In this document: positions 29,625 through 37,394 of the stretch, one piece after another
How positions within the stretch are numbered: the first letter of the stretch is position 1
Layout of the letters: each line of letters begins with the position of its first letter
Position numbers and translations under genes: made by a program
The notes under the pieces: generated by a model
Told to the model about the DNA's origin: nothing
Seen by the model: the letters and a program-made list of their open reading frames with translations, nothing else
The model's database searches: none
NCBI GenBank assembly: GCA_023459335.1
Contig: JAEWUO010000002.1
Span: 1-37,394, forward strand
Reading direction: 5' to 3'
Source: Bacillota bacterium
GTDB taxonomy: Bacteria > Bacillota > Clostridia > Christensenellales > CAG-138
Length of the DNA: 37,394 nucleotides

Positions 29625-32600
29625 ATGTATAAAAAAGCATCGAGCGAACTCAACTTCGTGCCGCGCGAAAAGGAAATCCTCGCGTTCTGGAAGGAACACA
29701 AGATCTTCCAGAAAAGCGTGCGGCTTCGCCAGGGCGCGAAACCCTATACCTTCTTTGACGGCCCGCCGACGGCCAACGGCAAGCCGCACATCGGCCATGT
29801 GCTGACGCGCTCGATCAAGGATATCATCCCGCGCTACAAGACCATGAAGGGTTACGACGTGCTTCGGAAAGCCGGCTGGGATACGCACGGCCTGCCGGTG
29901 GAGATCGAAGTGGAAAAACAGCTCGGCCTCGACGGCAAGGAGCAGATCGAAGCCTACGGCATCGAGCCGTTCATCAAGGAGTGCAAGAAATCGGTCTGGA
30001 AATACAAAGCCGAGTGGGAGAACATGTCCGACCGTGTCGGGTTCTGGGCGGATATGGAAAACCCCTACATCACCTACGACAATAACTATATCGAGAGCAT
30101 CTGGTGGGCGCTGAAAACGATCCACGAAAAAGGCCTGCTTTATAAGGGCCACAAGATCGTGCCGTACTGCCCGCGCTGCGGAACGGCGCTGTCGAGCCAC
30201 GAGGTTGCGCAGGGCTATAAAGACGTCAAGGAGACTTCCGCCATCGCGAAATTCTTCCTCAGGGACGACCCGAAGGTCGCGATCCTCGCCTGGACAACCA
30301 CGCCCTGGACGCTGCCGAGCAACGTCGCCCTCTGCGTCAACGCAAAGGAAAGCTATGCGACCGCCAGGCAGGGCGGGGAAACCTATATCCTCGCGGAAGC
30401 TCTGGTGAAAAGCGTGCTCGGCGAAAACGCCGAGATTGTCTCCACCTGCAAGGGCAAGGACCTTGTCGGAACGGAGTATGTCCCGCTGTTCGAACTGCCC
30501 GTCAGCTTCGGCGGCAAAAAAGGTTACCGCGTCGTGGCGGATGATTATGTGTCTCTCGAAGACGGTTCCGGCGTTGTCCATATCGCGCCGGCGTTCGGCG
30601 AGGACGACTCCCGCGTGGGGAAAAAGTGGGATCTGCCGTTCCTGCAGCTGGTCAACGCCAGCGGGCATATGACCGGAGGCACACCCTGGGACGGGATGTT
30701 CGTCAAGGACGCGGACAAGCCGATCCTTCAGGCGCTCAAAGACAGCGGCAAGCTCTTTGCAGCGCTTTCGTTCGAGCACAGCTATCCTTACTGCTGGCGC
30801 TGCGACACGCCGCTGATCTATTACGCCAGAGAGAGCTGGTTTATCAAGATGACCGCGGTCAAGGAAAAGCTCATCGCTTTCAACCGCAGCGTCAACTGGA
30901 TTCCGGAGACGATCAAAGAAGGCCGCATGGGCAACTTCGTCGAGAACGTCATCGACTGGAGCGTCTCCCGCGAACGTTACTGGGGTACGCCGCTTCCGGT
31001 ATGGATGTGCGAATGCGGACATGTGCACGTGATCGGTTCCCGCGAGGAGCTTATGCGCATGGGCAAGAACGTTCCCGCCGATCTGGAGCTGCACAAGCCT
31101 TATATCGACGAAATCACGCTTCCCTGCCCGAAGTGCGGAAAAACCATGAAGCGCGAATCGGTGGTCATCGACTGCTGGTTCGACAGCGGCGCCATGCCGT
31201 TCGCGCAGTGGCACTACCCATTCGAAAACAAGGAAGAGTTTGAAAAGCGCTATCCCGCGCAGTTCATCAGCGAGGCCATCGACCAGACGCGCGGCTGGTT
31301 CTATTCTCTGCTCGCCATCTCCACCTGCCTCTTCGACGTAGCCGCTTTCCAAAACTGCATCGTCATGGGGCACGTACAGGATATGGAAGGCCGCAAGATG
31401 AGCAAGCACCTCGGCAACGTGGTCGACCCCTGGACGGTGCTGGACCAACAGGGTGCGGACGCCGTCCGCTGGTATTTCTACATCGGCTCCATGCCGTGGC
31501 TGCCAAGCCGCTTTTCGGCGGAAGCCGTCAGCGAGGCGCAGAGGAAGTTCATCGGCACCTTCTGGAACACCTATTGCTTCTATGTGCTCTACGCGGAGAT
31601 CGACAAATTCGACCCGACGCAATACCGGCTCGAAGACTGCCAACTGACCGAAATGGACCGCTGGACGCTCTCGCGGCTCAACACGCTGGTCAAGACCGTG
31701 GACGGGCACCTCGACAAGCTGCGCATTACCGAAGGCGGAAGAGCGCTGCAGGCGTTTTCGGACGAGCTAAGCAACTGGTACGTCCGCCGCTGCCGCGAGC
31801 GCTACTGGGGCAGCGAAATGACGGAAGATAAAAAGGCCGCGTATATGACGCTCTATACCGCGCTGCATACGCTCACGCTGCTGAGCGCTCCGTTCCTGCC
31901 GTTTATGACGGAGGAGATCTATCAGAATATCGTGCGCAGCGTGGACAAAGACGCGCCGGAGAGCGTGCATTTCTGCAATTATCCGGCCTGCGACGAAAGC
32001 CGCATCGACACGGATCTCGAGGCAAATATGGCGCGCGTGCTTGACATCGTCACCTTAGGCCGCGCGGCGCGCAACGACGGCGCGGTGAAGACGCGCCAGC
32101 CGCTCCCGCTCATGTACATTCAGGGCGAAGCGATGGATGAGCGTTACGTGCGCATCATCACCGAAGAGCTCAACGTGAAGAAAGCGGAGTTCGTCGTGGA
32201 CGCGTCGGGCTTTTTGAGCTATCAGGTCAAGCCGCAGCTCAAGACGCTGGGGCCGCGCTACGGCAGGATTCTGCCGAAGATCGGCGCGCACCTCGCGGAA
32301 TCCGGCGTCGGCAACGCGGTGGTTAAAGCGCACGCCGCCGGGAAGAACTATGAAGTCACCATCGAGGAGGTTTACGTCGTGCTCGCGCCGGAGGACGTGC
32401 TCGTCTCCACCGGAAGGACGGACGGGTTCGTCGCCGCGACGGACAACGACAACATCGTCGTGCTGGATACCAAACTCACGCCGGAGCTCATCGACGAGGG
32501 GTTCGTGCGCGAGCTCATCAGCAAGGTGCAGACCATGCGCAAGGAAGCGGGGTTCGAGGTCAGCGACCACATCGCGCTCTCCTACGGCGGCAGCGCGAAG

Positions 32601-32741
32601 ATCGAGGAGATCTTCACCCGTTTCGGGGATGAAATCCTCGCGGAAACGCTCGGCGACGCGCTGATAAAAGGCGCGCGCGGCTACACGAAGGAGTGGGACG
32701 TCAACAAGGAAACCGTCACGCTCGGCGTAGAGCGCAAGTAA
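29625..32741 (+). CDS. ileS: Isoleucyl-tRNA synthetase
   Basis: The 1038-residue class I synthetase charges tRNA-Ile. The HIGH motif is His55-Ile-Gly-His58 (ANGKPHIGHVLTRS), the KMSKS motif is KMSKH at 591-595 (GRKMSKHLGN). The editing domain (CP1) contains WTTTPWTLPSN and the GSGVVHIAPAFGEDD segment, which hydrolyses Val-tRNA. Length and motif style fit the eukaryote-like IleRS type 2 rather than the roughly 930-residue bacterial type 1, which ends in a zinc finger; type 2 enzymes are typically less sensitive to mupirocin (family knowledge). The start at 29625 follows AAGGAG. The frame extends upstream into the T-box and is rejected there. Terminator follows. Confidence 0.96.
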   Translation: MYKKASSELNFVPREKEILAFWKEHKIFQKSVRLRQGAKPYTFFDGPPTANGKPHIGHVLTRSIKDIIPRYKTMKGYDVLRKAGWDTHGLPVEIEVEKQLGLDGKEQIEAYGIEPFIKECKKSVWKYKAEWENMSDRVGFWADMENPYITYDNNYIESIWWALKTIHEKGLLYKGHKIVPYCPRCGTALSSHEVAQGYKDVKETSAIAKFFLRDDPKVAILAWTTTPWTLPSNVALCVNAKESYATARQGGETYILAEALVKSVLGENAEIVSTCKGKDLVGTEYVPLFELPVSFGGKKGYRVVADDYVSLEDGSGVVHIAPAFGEDDSRVGKKWDLPFLQLVNASGHMTGGTPWDGMFVKDADKPILQALKDSGKLFAALSFEHSYPYCWRCDTPLIYYARESWFIKMTAVKEKLIAFNRSVNWIPETIKEGRMGNFVENVIDWSVSRERYWGTPLPVWMCECGHVHVIGSREELMRMGKNVPADLELHKPYIDEITLPCPKCGKTMKRESVVIDCWFDSGAMPFAQWHYPFENKEEFEKRYPAQFISEAIDQTRGWFYSLLAISTCLFDVAAFQNCIVMGHVQDMEGRKMSKHLGNVVDPWTVLDQQGADAVRWYFYIGSMPWLPSRFSAEAVSEAQRKFIGTFWNTYCFYVLYAEIDKFDPTQYRLEDCQLTEMDRWTLSRLNTLVKTVDGHLDKLRITEGGRALQAFSDELSNWYVRRCRERYWGSEMTEDKKAAYMTLYTALHTLTLLSAPFLPFMTEEIYQNIVRSVDKDAPESVHFCNYPACDESRIDTDLEANMARVLDIVTLGRAARNDGAVKTRQPLPLMYIQGEAMDERYVRIITEELNVKKAEFVVDASGFLSYQVKPQLKTLGPRYGRILPKIGAHLAESGVGNAVVKAHAAGKNYEVTIEEVYVVLAPEDVLVSTGRTDGFVAATDNDNIVVLDTKLTPELIDEGFVRELISKVQTMRKEAGFEVSDHIALSYGGSAKIEEIFTRFGDEILAETLGDALIKGARGYTKEWDVNKETVTLGVERK

Positions 32742-32756
32742 TCATTCAAACCGACG

Positions 32757-32784
32757 GCGGACGGGCTCGCCCCGTCCGCTTTTC
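32757..32784 (+). terminator. ileS terminator
   Basis: GCGGACGGG (32757-32765) and CCCGTCCGC (32771-32779) form a perfect 9-bp stem with a 5-base loop, followed by TTTTCT. Confidence 0.88.
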
Positions 32785-32825
32785 TGTACCAGGAGGCTTT
32801 TTACACACTCACGGAAAGTTCTTTG

Positions 32826-32849
32826 GTTACTTTCTTTTATGAAAGTAAC
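32826..32849. repeat. Palindromic element, possible interspersed repeat
   Basis: GTTACTTTC (32826-32834) and GAAAGTAAC (32841-32849) are perfect arms around TTTTAT. The preceding TTCTTTG resembles widely scattered palindromes of the form CTTTGGTTACTTTC. There is no T-run, so it is not a terminator. Only one copy is in this window, so its repeat status is unproven. Confidence 0.4.
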
Positions 32850-32880
32850 GCGTTTCATTTCTTTTTTCGCCCGTATGACG

Positions 32881-32886
32881 TATAAT
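32881..32886 (+). promoter_or_regulatory. Probable -10 for the DUF554 gene
   Basis: A perfect TATAAT preceded by a weak -35 (TTTCTT, 32858-32863, 17-base spacer). Confidence 0.4.
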
Positions 32887-32953
32887 CATACGAAAACCTG
32901 CTGGAATATAAGTTGTTATGCTTCCGGCATCAATGGAAAGGAACCCTTATCCC

Positions 32954-33637
32954 ATGCTTGGAACCATCGTCAACGCCGCGGCGATCCTCGTCGGCGGCAC
33001 GCTCGGCCTGCTGTTGAAAAAAGGCATTCCGGAGCGCGTCTCCGGCGGCATCATGCAGGGTCTCGGCCTCGTGGTCATCTACATTGCCGTCAGCGGTATG
33101 CTGAAAGGCTCCAACGCGCTCATCGCGACGATTTCTATCGTCGTCGGCGGCGCAATCGGAATGATCTTTGACTTCGACGGGCATTTCAGCCGCTTCGCAG
33201 CCAGGCTGGAGCAAAAACTCGCACCGAAGGACGACGGTTCTTCCAAAATTGCCGAAGGGTTCATTACGGCGACGCTGCTGTATTGCGTCGGCGCGATGGC
33301 GGTGGTCGGTTCGCTCAACAGCGGCCTTACCGGAAATCATGAGGTGCTCTTCACCAAGAGTATCCTCGACGGAGTGAGCGCGGTCATCTTCGCCAGCACG
33401 CTCGGCGCGGGCGTGCTGCTCTCCGCGATTCCGCTATTTCTCTATCAGGGCGCGATCACGCTTTTAGCGCAGTTTCTCGCCCCCGTTCTCAGCGACGCTG
33501 CGGTAGCCGAAATGACCTGCGTGGGTTCGCTTTTAATCCTCGCCATCGGCTTAAACCTCCTGAAGATGACGAAAATCAAGGTCATGGATTTCATCCTCGC
33601 GATCTTCATCCCGATCGGGCTGGTGCTGTTTATGTAA
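32954..33637 (+). CDS. DUF554 (YdfK-like) membrane protein
   Basis: The 227-residue integral membrane protein has about six hydrophobic segments. The opening MLGTIVNAAAILVGGTLGLLL, the GIMQGLGLVVIYIAVSGML block and FITATLLYCVGAMAVVGSL are characteristic of DUF554. The family is often described as putative transporters or channels of unknown substrate. I chose the ATG at 32954 because AAAGGA lies 11 bases upstream of it; the two earlier ATGs (32918, 32933) precede that site. It stands alone and converges on the FAD oxidoreductase gene with a shared terminator. Confidence 0.88.
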   Translation: MLGTIVNAAAILVGGTLGLLLKKGIPERVSGGIMQGLGLVVIYIAVSGMLKGSNALIATISIVVGGAIGMIFDFDGHFSRFAARLEQKLAPKDDGSSKIAEGFITATLLYCVGAMAVVGSLNSGLTGNHEVLFTKSILDGVSAVIFASTLGAGVLLSAIPLFLYQGAITLLAQFLAPVLSDAAVAEMTCVGSLLILAIGLNLLKMTKIKVMDFILAIFIPIGLVLFM

Positions 33638-33686
33638 TCCGGCAGGATCGAAACAAAACAACCTTTTTCGTAATGAGATTCATCGA

Positions 33687-33723
33687 AAATCGCCCGGCGT
33701 GATCCCATGCCGGGCGATTTTTT
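33687..33723. terminator. Bidirectional terminator
   Basis: AAATCGCCCGGC (33687-33698) and GCCGGGCGATTT (33709-33720) form a 12-bp perfect stem with a 10-base loop, with an A-run before and a T-run after. It serves the DUF554 gene and the opposite FAD oxidoreductase gene. Confidence 0.93.
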
Positions 33724-33741
33724 CGTTCCGTTCCGTTTCGG

Positions 33742-35301
33742 TTATTTCTTCTGTTCGTGGTACTCGGCTTCGGTGTTGACGTTCCAGATGTTTTTTTTAT
33801 TTCGATCCTGCCGGATGATACCGTCCGCCGTCTCGAAGCCGGTGAGCATGGAATGATCCATGTTGTTGTATCGATGCTGTCCGTTTCGACCGACACAGTA
33901 AAGATTTTCATAGCCGTCGAGATACTCGATTACTTCATCGAGCCGGTCATAGCTGTCGAAATACGCCGGATACGCTTTTAGAATTCGTTCGCGGTGCGCG
34001 CTCAGAACCGGCTCGCGCGCATCCAGAACGCCGATGCGGATCAGTTCCTGCACCGCGAAATCGACGCAGGCTTTTTCCTCCATGTTCCAGAACGCATCCC
34101 CCTCGGCGCAGAAATATTCCAGCCCGATCCAGACGGTATCCGCGGGGGACTGCACCATATAGGGCGACCAGTTGTTGAAGATCTGGATCCGCCCGAGTTT
34201 CACGCTCGTATCCTGCACATAGATCCAGCAGTCCGGCACGATGTTGCCAAGCGTCGGAATCGCAGTTTCGTTTTTCAGCGCGAGTTTGCTGACCAGAAGG
34301 CCGACGGTTACGAAATCCCTGTACGGCAGATCCCGCGCAATTTGTGCGACGGGTTCCGGCGGCTGATCCATACTCGCGATCAAATCGCGAATCGGCATGG
34401 AGGAAACGCATTCGTCACAGGCGATGATCTCGCGTTTTCCGTCGCGCAGGATCTCTACGCCGGTCACCCGTCCGCCGTTTGCGCGGATTCCGACCGCGGG
34501 GGTGTGCATGCTGATCGTTCCGCCGAGTTCGCGAATTCGGTCGGCAACAAGTTCCCAGAGTTGTCCGGGGCCGAATTTCGGGTAGTAGAACGACTCGATC
34601 AAAGAGGTTTCCTTATGCGCCGCGTGCTGCTCCGGCGAACGAAAAATCTTGGAAAACATATCTTTCAGCACCGCGCGGATCGAGAGCCCCTTGACGCGCT
34701 GCGCGCCCCATTCCGGCGAAATGTCGCGCGGGTGCCTGCCCCAGACCTTCTCCGTGTACCCTTCGAAGAACATGGAATAGAGCACGCGCCCGAAGCGGTT
34801 GATATAGAAATTCTCCAGCGATGTTTCCGGCAGTTTGCGCACCGCGGAATACAGATAGCTGAACCCCGCGCGAATCGTGGTGATCAACCCCATGTTCCGA
34901 AACGTCTGCGGTTTCATGCTGATCGGATAATCGAAGAATTTACTGTTGTAGTAGATCCTCGAAACACGATTGCGCACCAGCATGACGCGATCCGTCTGTT
35001 CCGGGTCCGGCCCGCCGGAAACCAGCGTGCTGCTTCTGCCCAGCGCGGCGTCGTCCATCGTCGGAGCGCCCTGCGCGGGCATCATCTTCAGCCACCAATC
35101 CATTACCTGCTCCGATTTTGAGAAAAACCTGTGCCCGCCGATGTCCATGCGGTTTCCTTCATGGCGCACCGTCTGCGAAATTCCCCCGATTTGGCCCGTC
35201 GCTTCGAGAATACGGATGTCGAACGCCTGTCCGGACGCAAGCAGTTCATACGCGGTCGTAAGGCCGGCTGGGCCGGCGCCGATGATGACGACAGTTTTCA
35301 T
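33742..35301 (-). CDS. FAD-dependent oxidoreductase, UDP-galactopyranose-mutase/amine-oxidase-like
   Basis: The 519-residue flavoprotein begins with a Rossmann FAD motif (VVIIGAGPAGLTTAYELL, Gly8-x-Gly-x-x-Gly13), then EATGQIGGISQTV and the GGHRFFSKS segment. The C-terminal FAD-binding part is NLYCVGRNGQHRYNNMDHSML. The layout, with GGHRFF and NMDHSM, matches the flavin-containing family annotated as UDP-galactopyranose mutase-like or protoporphyrinogen oxidase-like proteins in polysaccharide loci. It starts one base inside the stop of the upstream GtrA gene (TAATG), so they are translationally coupled. Together they probably modify a surface glycan or lipid-linked sugar. The exact reaction is not known. 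Confidence 0.85.
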   Translation of the reverse strand: MKTVVIIGAGPAGLTTAYELLASGQAFDIRILEATGQIGGISQTVRHEGNRMDIGGHRFFSKSEQVMDWWLKMMPAQGAPTMDDAALGRSSTLVSGGPDPEQTDRVMLVRNRVSRIYYNSKFFDYPISMKPQTFRNMGLITTIRAGFSYLYSAVRKLPETSLENFYINRFGRVLYSMFFEGYTEKVWGRHPRDISPEWGAQRVKGLSIRAVLKDMFSKIFRSPEQHAAHKETSLIESFYYPKFGPGQLWELVADRIRELGGTISMHTPAVGIRANGGRVTGVEILRDGKREIIACDECVSSMPIRDLIASMDQPPEPVAQIARDLPYRDFVTVGLLVSKLALKNETAIPTLGNIVPDCWIYVQDTSVKLGRIQIFNNWSPYMVQSPADTVWIGLEYFCAEGDAFWNMEEKACVDFAVQELIRIGVLDAREPVLSAHRERILKAYPAYFDSYDRLDEVIEYLDGYENLYCVGRNGQHRYNNMDHSMLTGFETADGIIRQDRNKKNIWNVNTEAEYHEQKK

Positions 35302-35756
35302 TATTGTTCCTTTCGATGATACAGCAGTATTTTACGCATGAAAAAGTTCCAAGCCAGCACGATGACGGCGATGATGCACTTCGCGACGAGCGGATGCATG
35401 CGTAAGAGCGCCACCGCGCAGTACATGAGGCCGGACGTGATCGCAAGTCCCGCCGCCCCGATCAGCGCGTAAACGAGAAATTCTCCCGCGGCTCCGGTAG
35501 ACGCCTGTTCCGCACGAAACACAAACGCTTTGGACAGGAAATAGTTCACGGTCAAACCGACCAAAAACGCAATCGCCGTCGCGATCAGATAATGCAGCCC
35601 GAACATCGTCAGGATCGCGAGCGTTCCCCAGTCCGCGACAAACGCAATTCCGCCGACAAAGACATAACGAAAAGCCTGCAGCAGGAAATTTTTCGTCGGC
35701 GTGACAAACAGCGCGTTCCAGTCCGCCTTTTTCAGATAGGTAAAAATCTCTTTCAT
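35301..35756 (-). CDS. GtrA-family flippase-like membrane protein
   Basis: The 151-residue protein has the four transmembrane segments of GtrA: starts at FRYVFVGGIAFVADWGTLAIL, then LIATAIAFLVGLTVNYFLSKAFVF, and two more ending in AWNFFMRKILLYH. GtrA proteins are thought to move undecaprenyl-phosphate-linked sugars across the membrane in O-antigen or teichoic-acid glycosylation. Characteristic Gly-Gly-x-x-x-Phe and Asn-Tyr residues are conserved. AGGGG precedes the ATG. Its stop and the next start share a base, coupling it to the FAD oxidoreductase. A promoter lies at 35960-35988, leaving a leader of about 200 nt with no known structure. Confidence 0.9.
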   Translation of the reverse strand: MKEIFTYLKKADWNALFVTPTKNFLLQAFRYVFVGGIAFVADWGTLAILTMFGLHYLIATAIAFLVGLTVNYFLSKAFVFRAEQASTGAAGEFLVYALIGAAGLAITSGLMYCAVALLRMHPLVAKCIIAVIVLAWNFFMRKILLYHRKEQ

Positions 35757-35959
35757 TGCTTGTCCCCTATGATTCGTTCAGTCGATAACAGGTGCCAAAG
35801 TCGGTTTTGCTCAGTACCGGTATTTCGGAGTATAAAGCAAAAAACAGGCAAATAAAAGAAGCCGCATACCAGCGGACTGTCTTTCTAAATCACGGTCATT
35901 GATTTTAACGGCATGATATCCTCTGCTTTTTTATGATTCATCACTATACAACCATATAT

Positions 35960-35988
35960 AGAATAAGAAACCTTTGAATCCGTGTCAA
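35960..35988 (-). promoter_or_regulatory. Promoter of the gtrA-oxidoreductase operon
   Basis: On the minus strand a perfect TTGACA (35983-35988), a 17-base spacer and TATTCT (35960-35965). Confidence 0.6.
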
Positions 35989-36047
35989 GCAATAGGCGCA
36001 GCCGGCTTAAATTTACATAAGAAGAGGTTCTCTTACATAGGCCTGTC

Positions 36048-36101
36048 TTATGAGTTAATATTTACTAAAACTTCCGTGACAACGCCGAACGCTGACTGCG
36101 G
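36048..36101 (-). pseudogene. Degenerate copy of the tuf 3' end
   Basis: On the minus strand the frame reads SAFGVVTEVLVNINS and stop, against ASGVVTEVLDK at the end of the intact EF-Tu gene. Positions 36066-36092 match 36188-36214 at 22 of 27 bases, and most differences are synonymous. The homology stops after Leu, and there is no upstream EF-Tu sequence before the terminator. It is probably a decayed remnant of a duplicated tuf end; chance similarity is possible given the short length. Confidence 0.5.
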
Positions 36102-36136
36102 CCTTTCTTTGACTTTAAAAAAGAGGCAGAATTCAA

Positions 36137-36164
36137 AGAGAGACCCGCTTACGCGGGTCTCTCT
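36137..36164 (-). terminator. tuf terminator
   Basis: A perfect 12-bp stem, AGAGAGACCCGC (36137-36148) and GCGGGTCTCTCT (36153-36164), with a 4-base loop lies 15 bases after the tuf stop. On the minus strand only TTTG follows, a short T-run. Confidence 0.8.
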
Positions 36165-36178
36165 TGTGTATGCGTTTC

Positions 36179-37393
<1,215 letters not shown>

Positions 37394-37394
37394 T

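Larger units (their letters stand above)
35757..36178. other. AT-rich intergenic region upstream of gtrA and downstream of tuf
   Basis: It contains the promoter at 35960-35988, a degenerate tuf 3' fragment near 36048-36101, and the tuf terminator at 36137-36164. The 200-base gtrA leader (35757-35955) shows no riboswitch or reading frame that I recognise. GC content is visibly lower than in the genes. Confidence 0.6.

Noticed and set aside
29592..31709. 705-codon open frame on the minus strand
   Set aside because: Antisense shadow of ileS; GC-rich third positions suppress stop codons. Arg/His/Ala-rich composition, no domain and no ribosome binding site.
33994..35121. 375-codon open frame on the plus strand
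   Set aside because: Shadow of the FAD oxidoreductase gene; His/Arg-rich translation without motifs.

Overview
The window is GC-rich bacterial chromosome with compact operons, strong GGAGG-type ribosome binding sites, sigma-A-like promoters, U-run terminators and a T-box leader. These traits fit a low-redox Firmicute. My inference is an anaerobic Clostridia lineage (Christensenellales or a relative); no rRNA or other marker here settles the taxonomy. No tRNA, rRNA, CRISPR array or prophage was recognised.

Layout. Bases 1-127 are the end of an IS3-family element abutting an AT-rich small gene (120-323), the only clearly foreign-looking patch. Bases 600-4400 hold small accessory genes: a DUF1801 protein, a YkvA/DUF1232 membrane protein, a membrane-anchored MerR regulator paired with a YhfC-type intramembrane protease, a SHOCT protein and an unknown. 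Bases 4490-9889 form a molybdenum hydroxylase locus: two adjacent MocA-like nucleotidyltransferases (the second fused to a ModE-type helix-turn-helix) followed by FAD, 2Fe-2S and molybdopterin subunits. A zinc-dependent phospholipase C-like gene follows (10074-10757).

Bases 11014-19124 are a complete glutamate-to-arginine cluster, argG-argH-argC-argJ-argB-argD-argF. It has ARG-box-like palindromes upstream of argG and a strong terminator after argF. ArgJ can recycle the acetyl group, ArgB/C/D make N-acetylornithine, and ArgF/G/H finish arginine. A 67-bp tandem repeat derived from the 3' end of argG lies between argG and argH.

Bases 19172-24456 contain short genes: two paralogous 56/57-residue membrane proteins, a Nif11-like small protein, a NagD-type HAD phosphatase, an iron-containing alcohol dehydrogenase, an Ala/Lys-rich membrane protein, an isochorismatase-type hydrolase and a cupin. 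Bases 24547-32741 are rich in aminoacyl-tRNA synthetases: argS-serS as one operon on the minus strand, and ileS on the plus strand behind an Ile T-box. A zinc-ribbon/NPCBM-like/YARHG membrane protein sits between them. The right end has a DUF554 membrane protein, a GtrA-FAD oxidoreductase operon probably acting on cell-surface glycans, and tuf (EF-Tu), which reaches the window edge. A short degenerate copy of the tuf 3' end lies about 120 bp past the real one.

The most interesting hypotheses are the tethered MerR/YhfC pair as a regulated-proteolysis switch, the nucleotidyltransferase-ModE fusion with a broken catalytic signature, and the hydroxylase whose active site lacks the Glu used by xanthine dehydrogenases.
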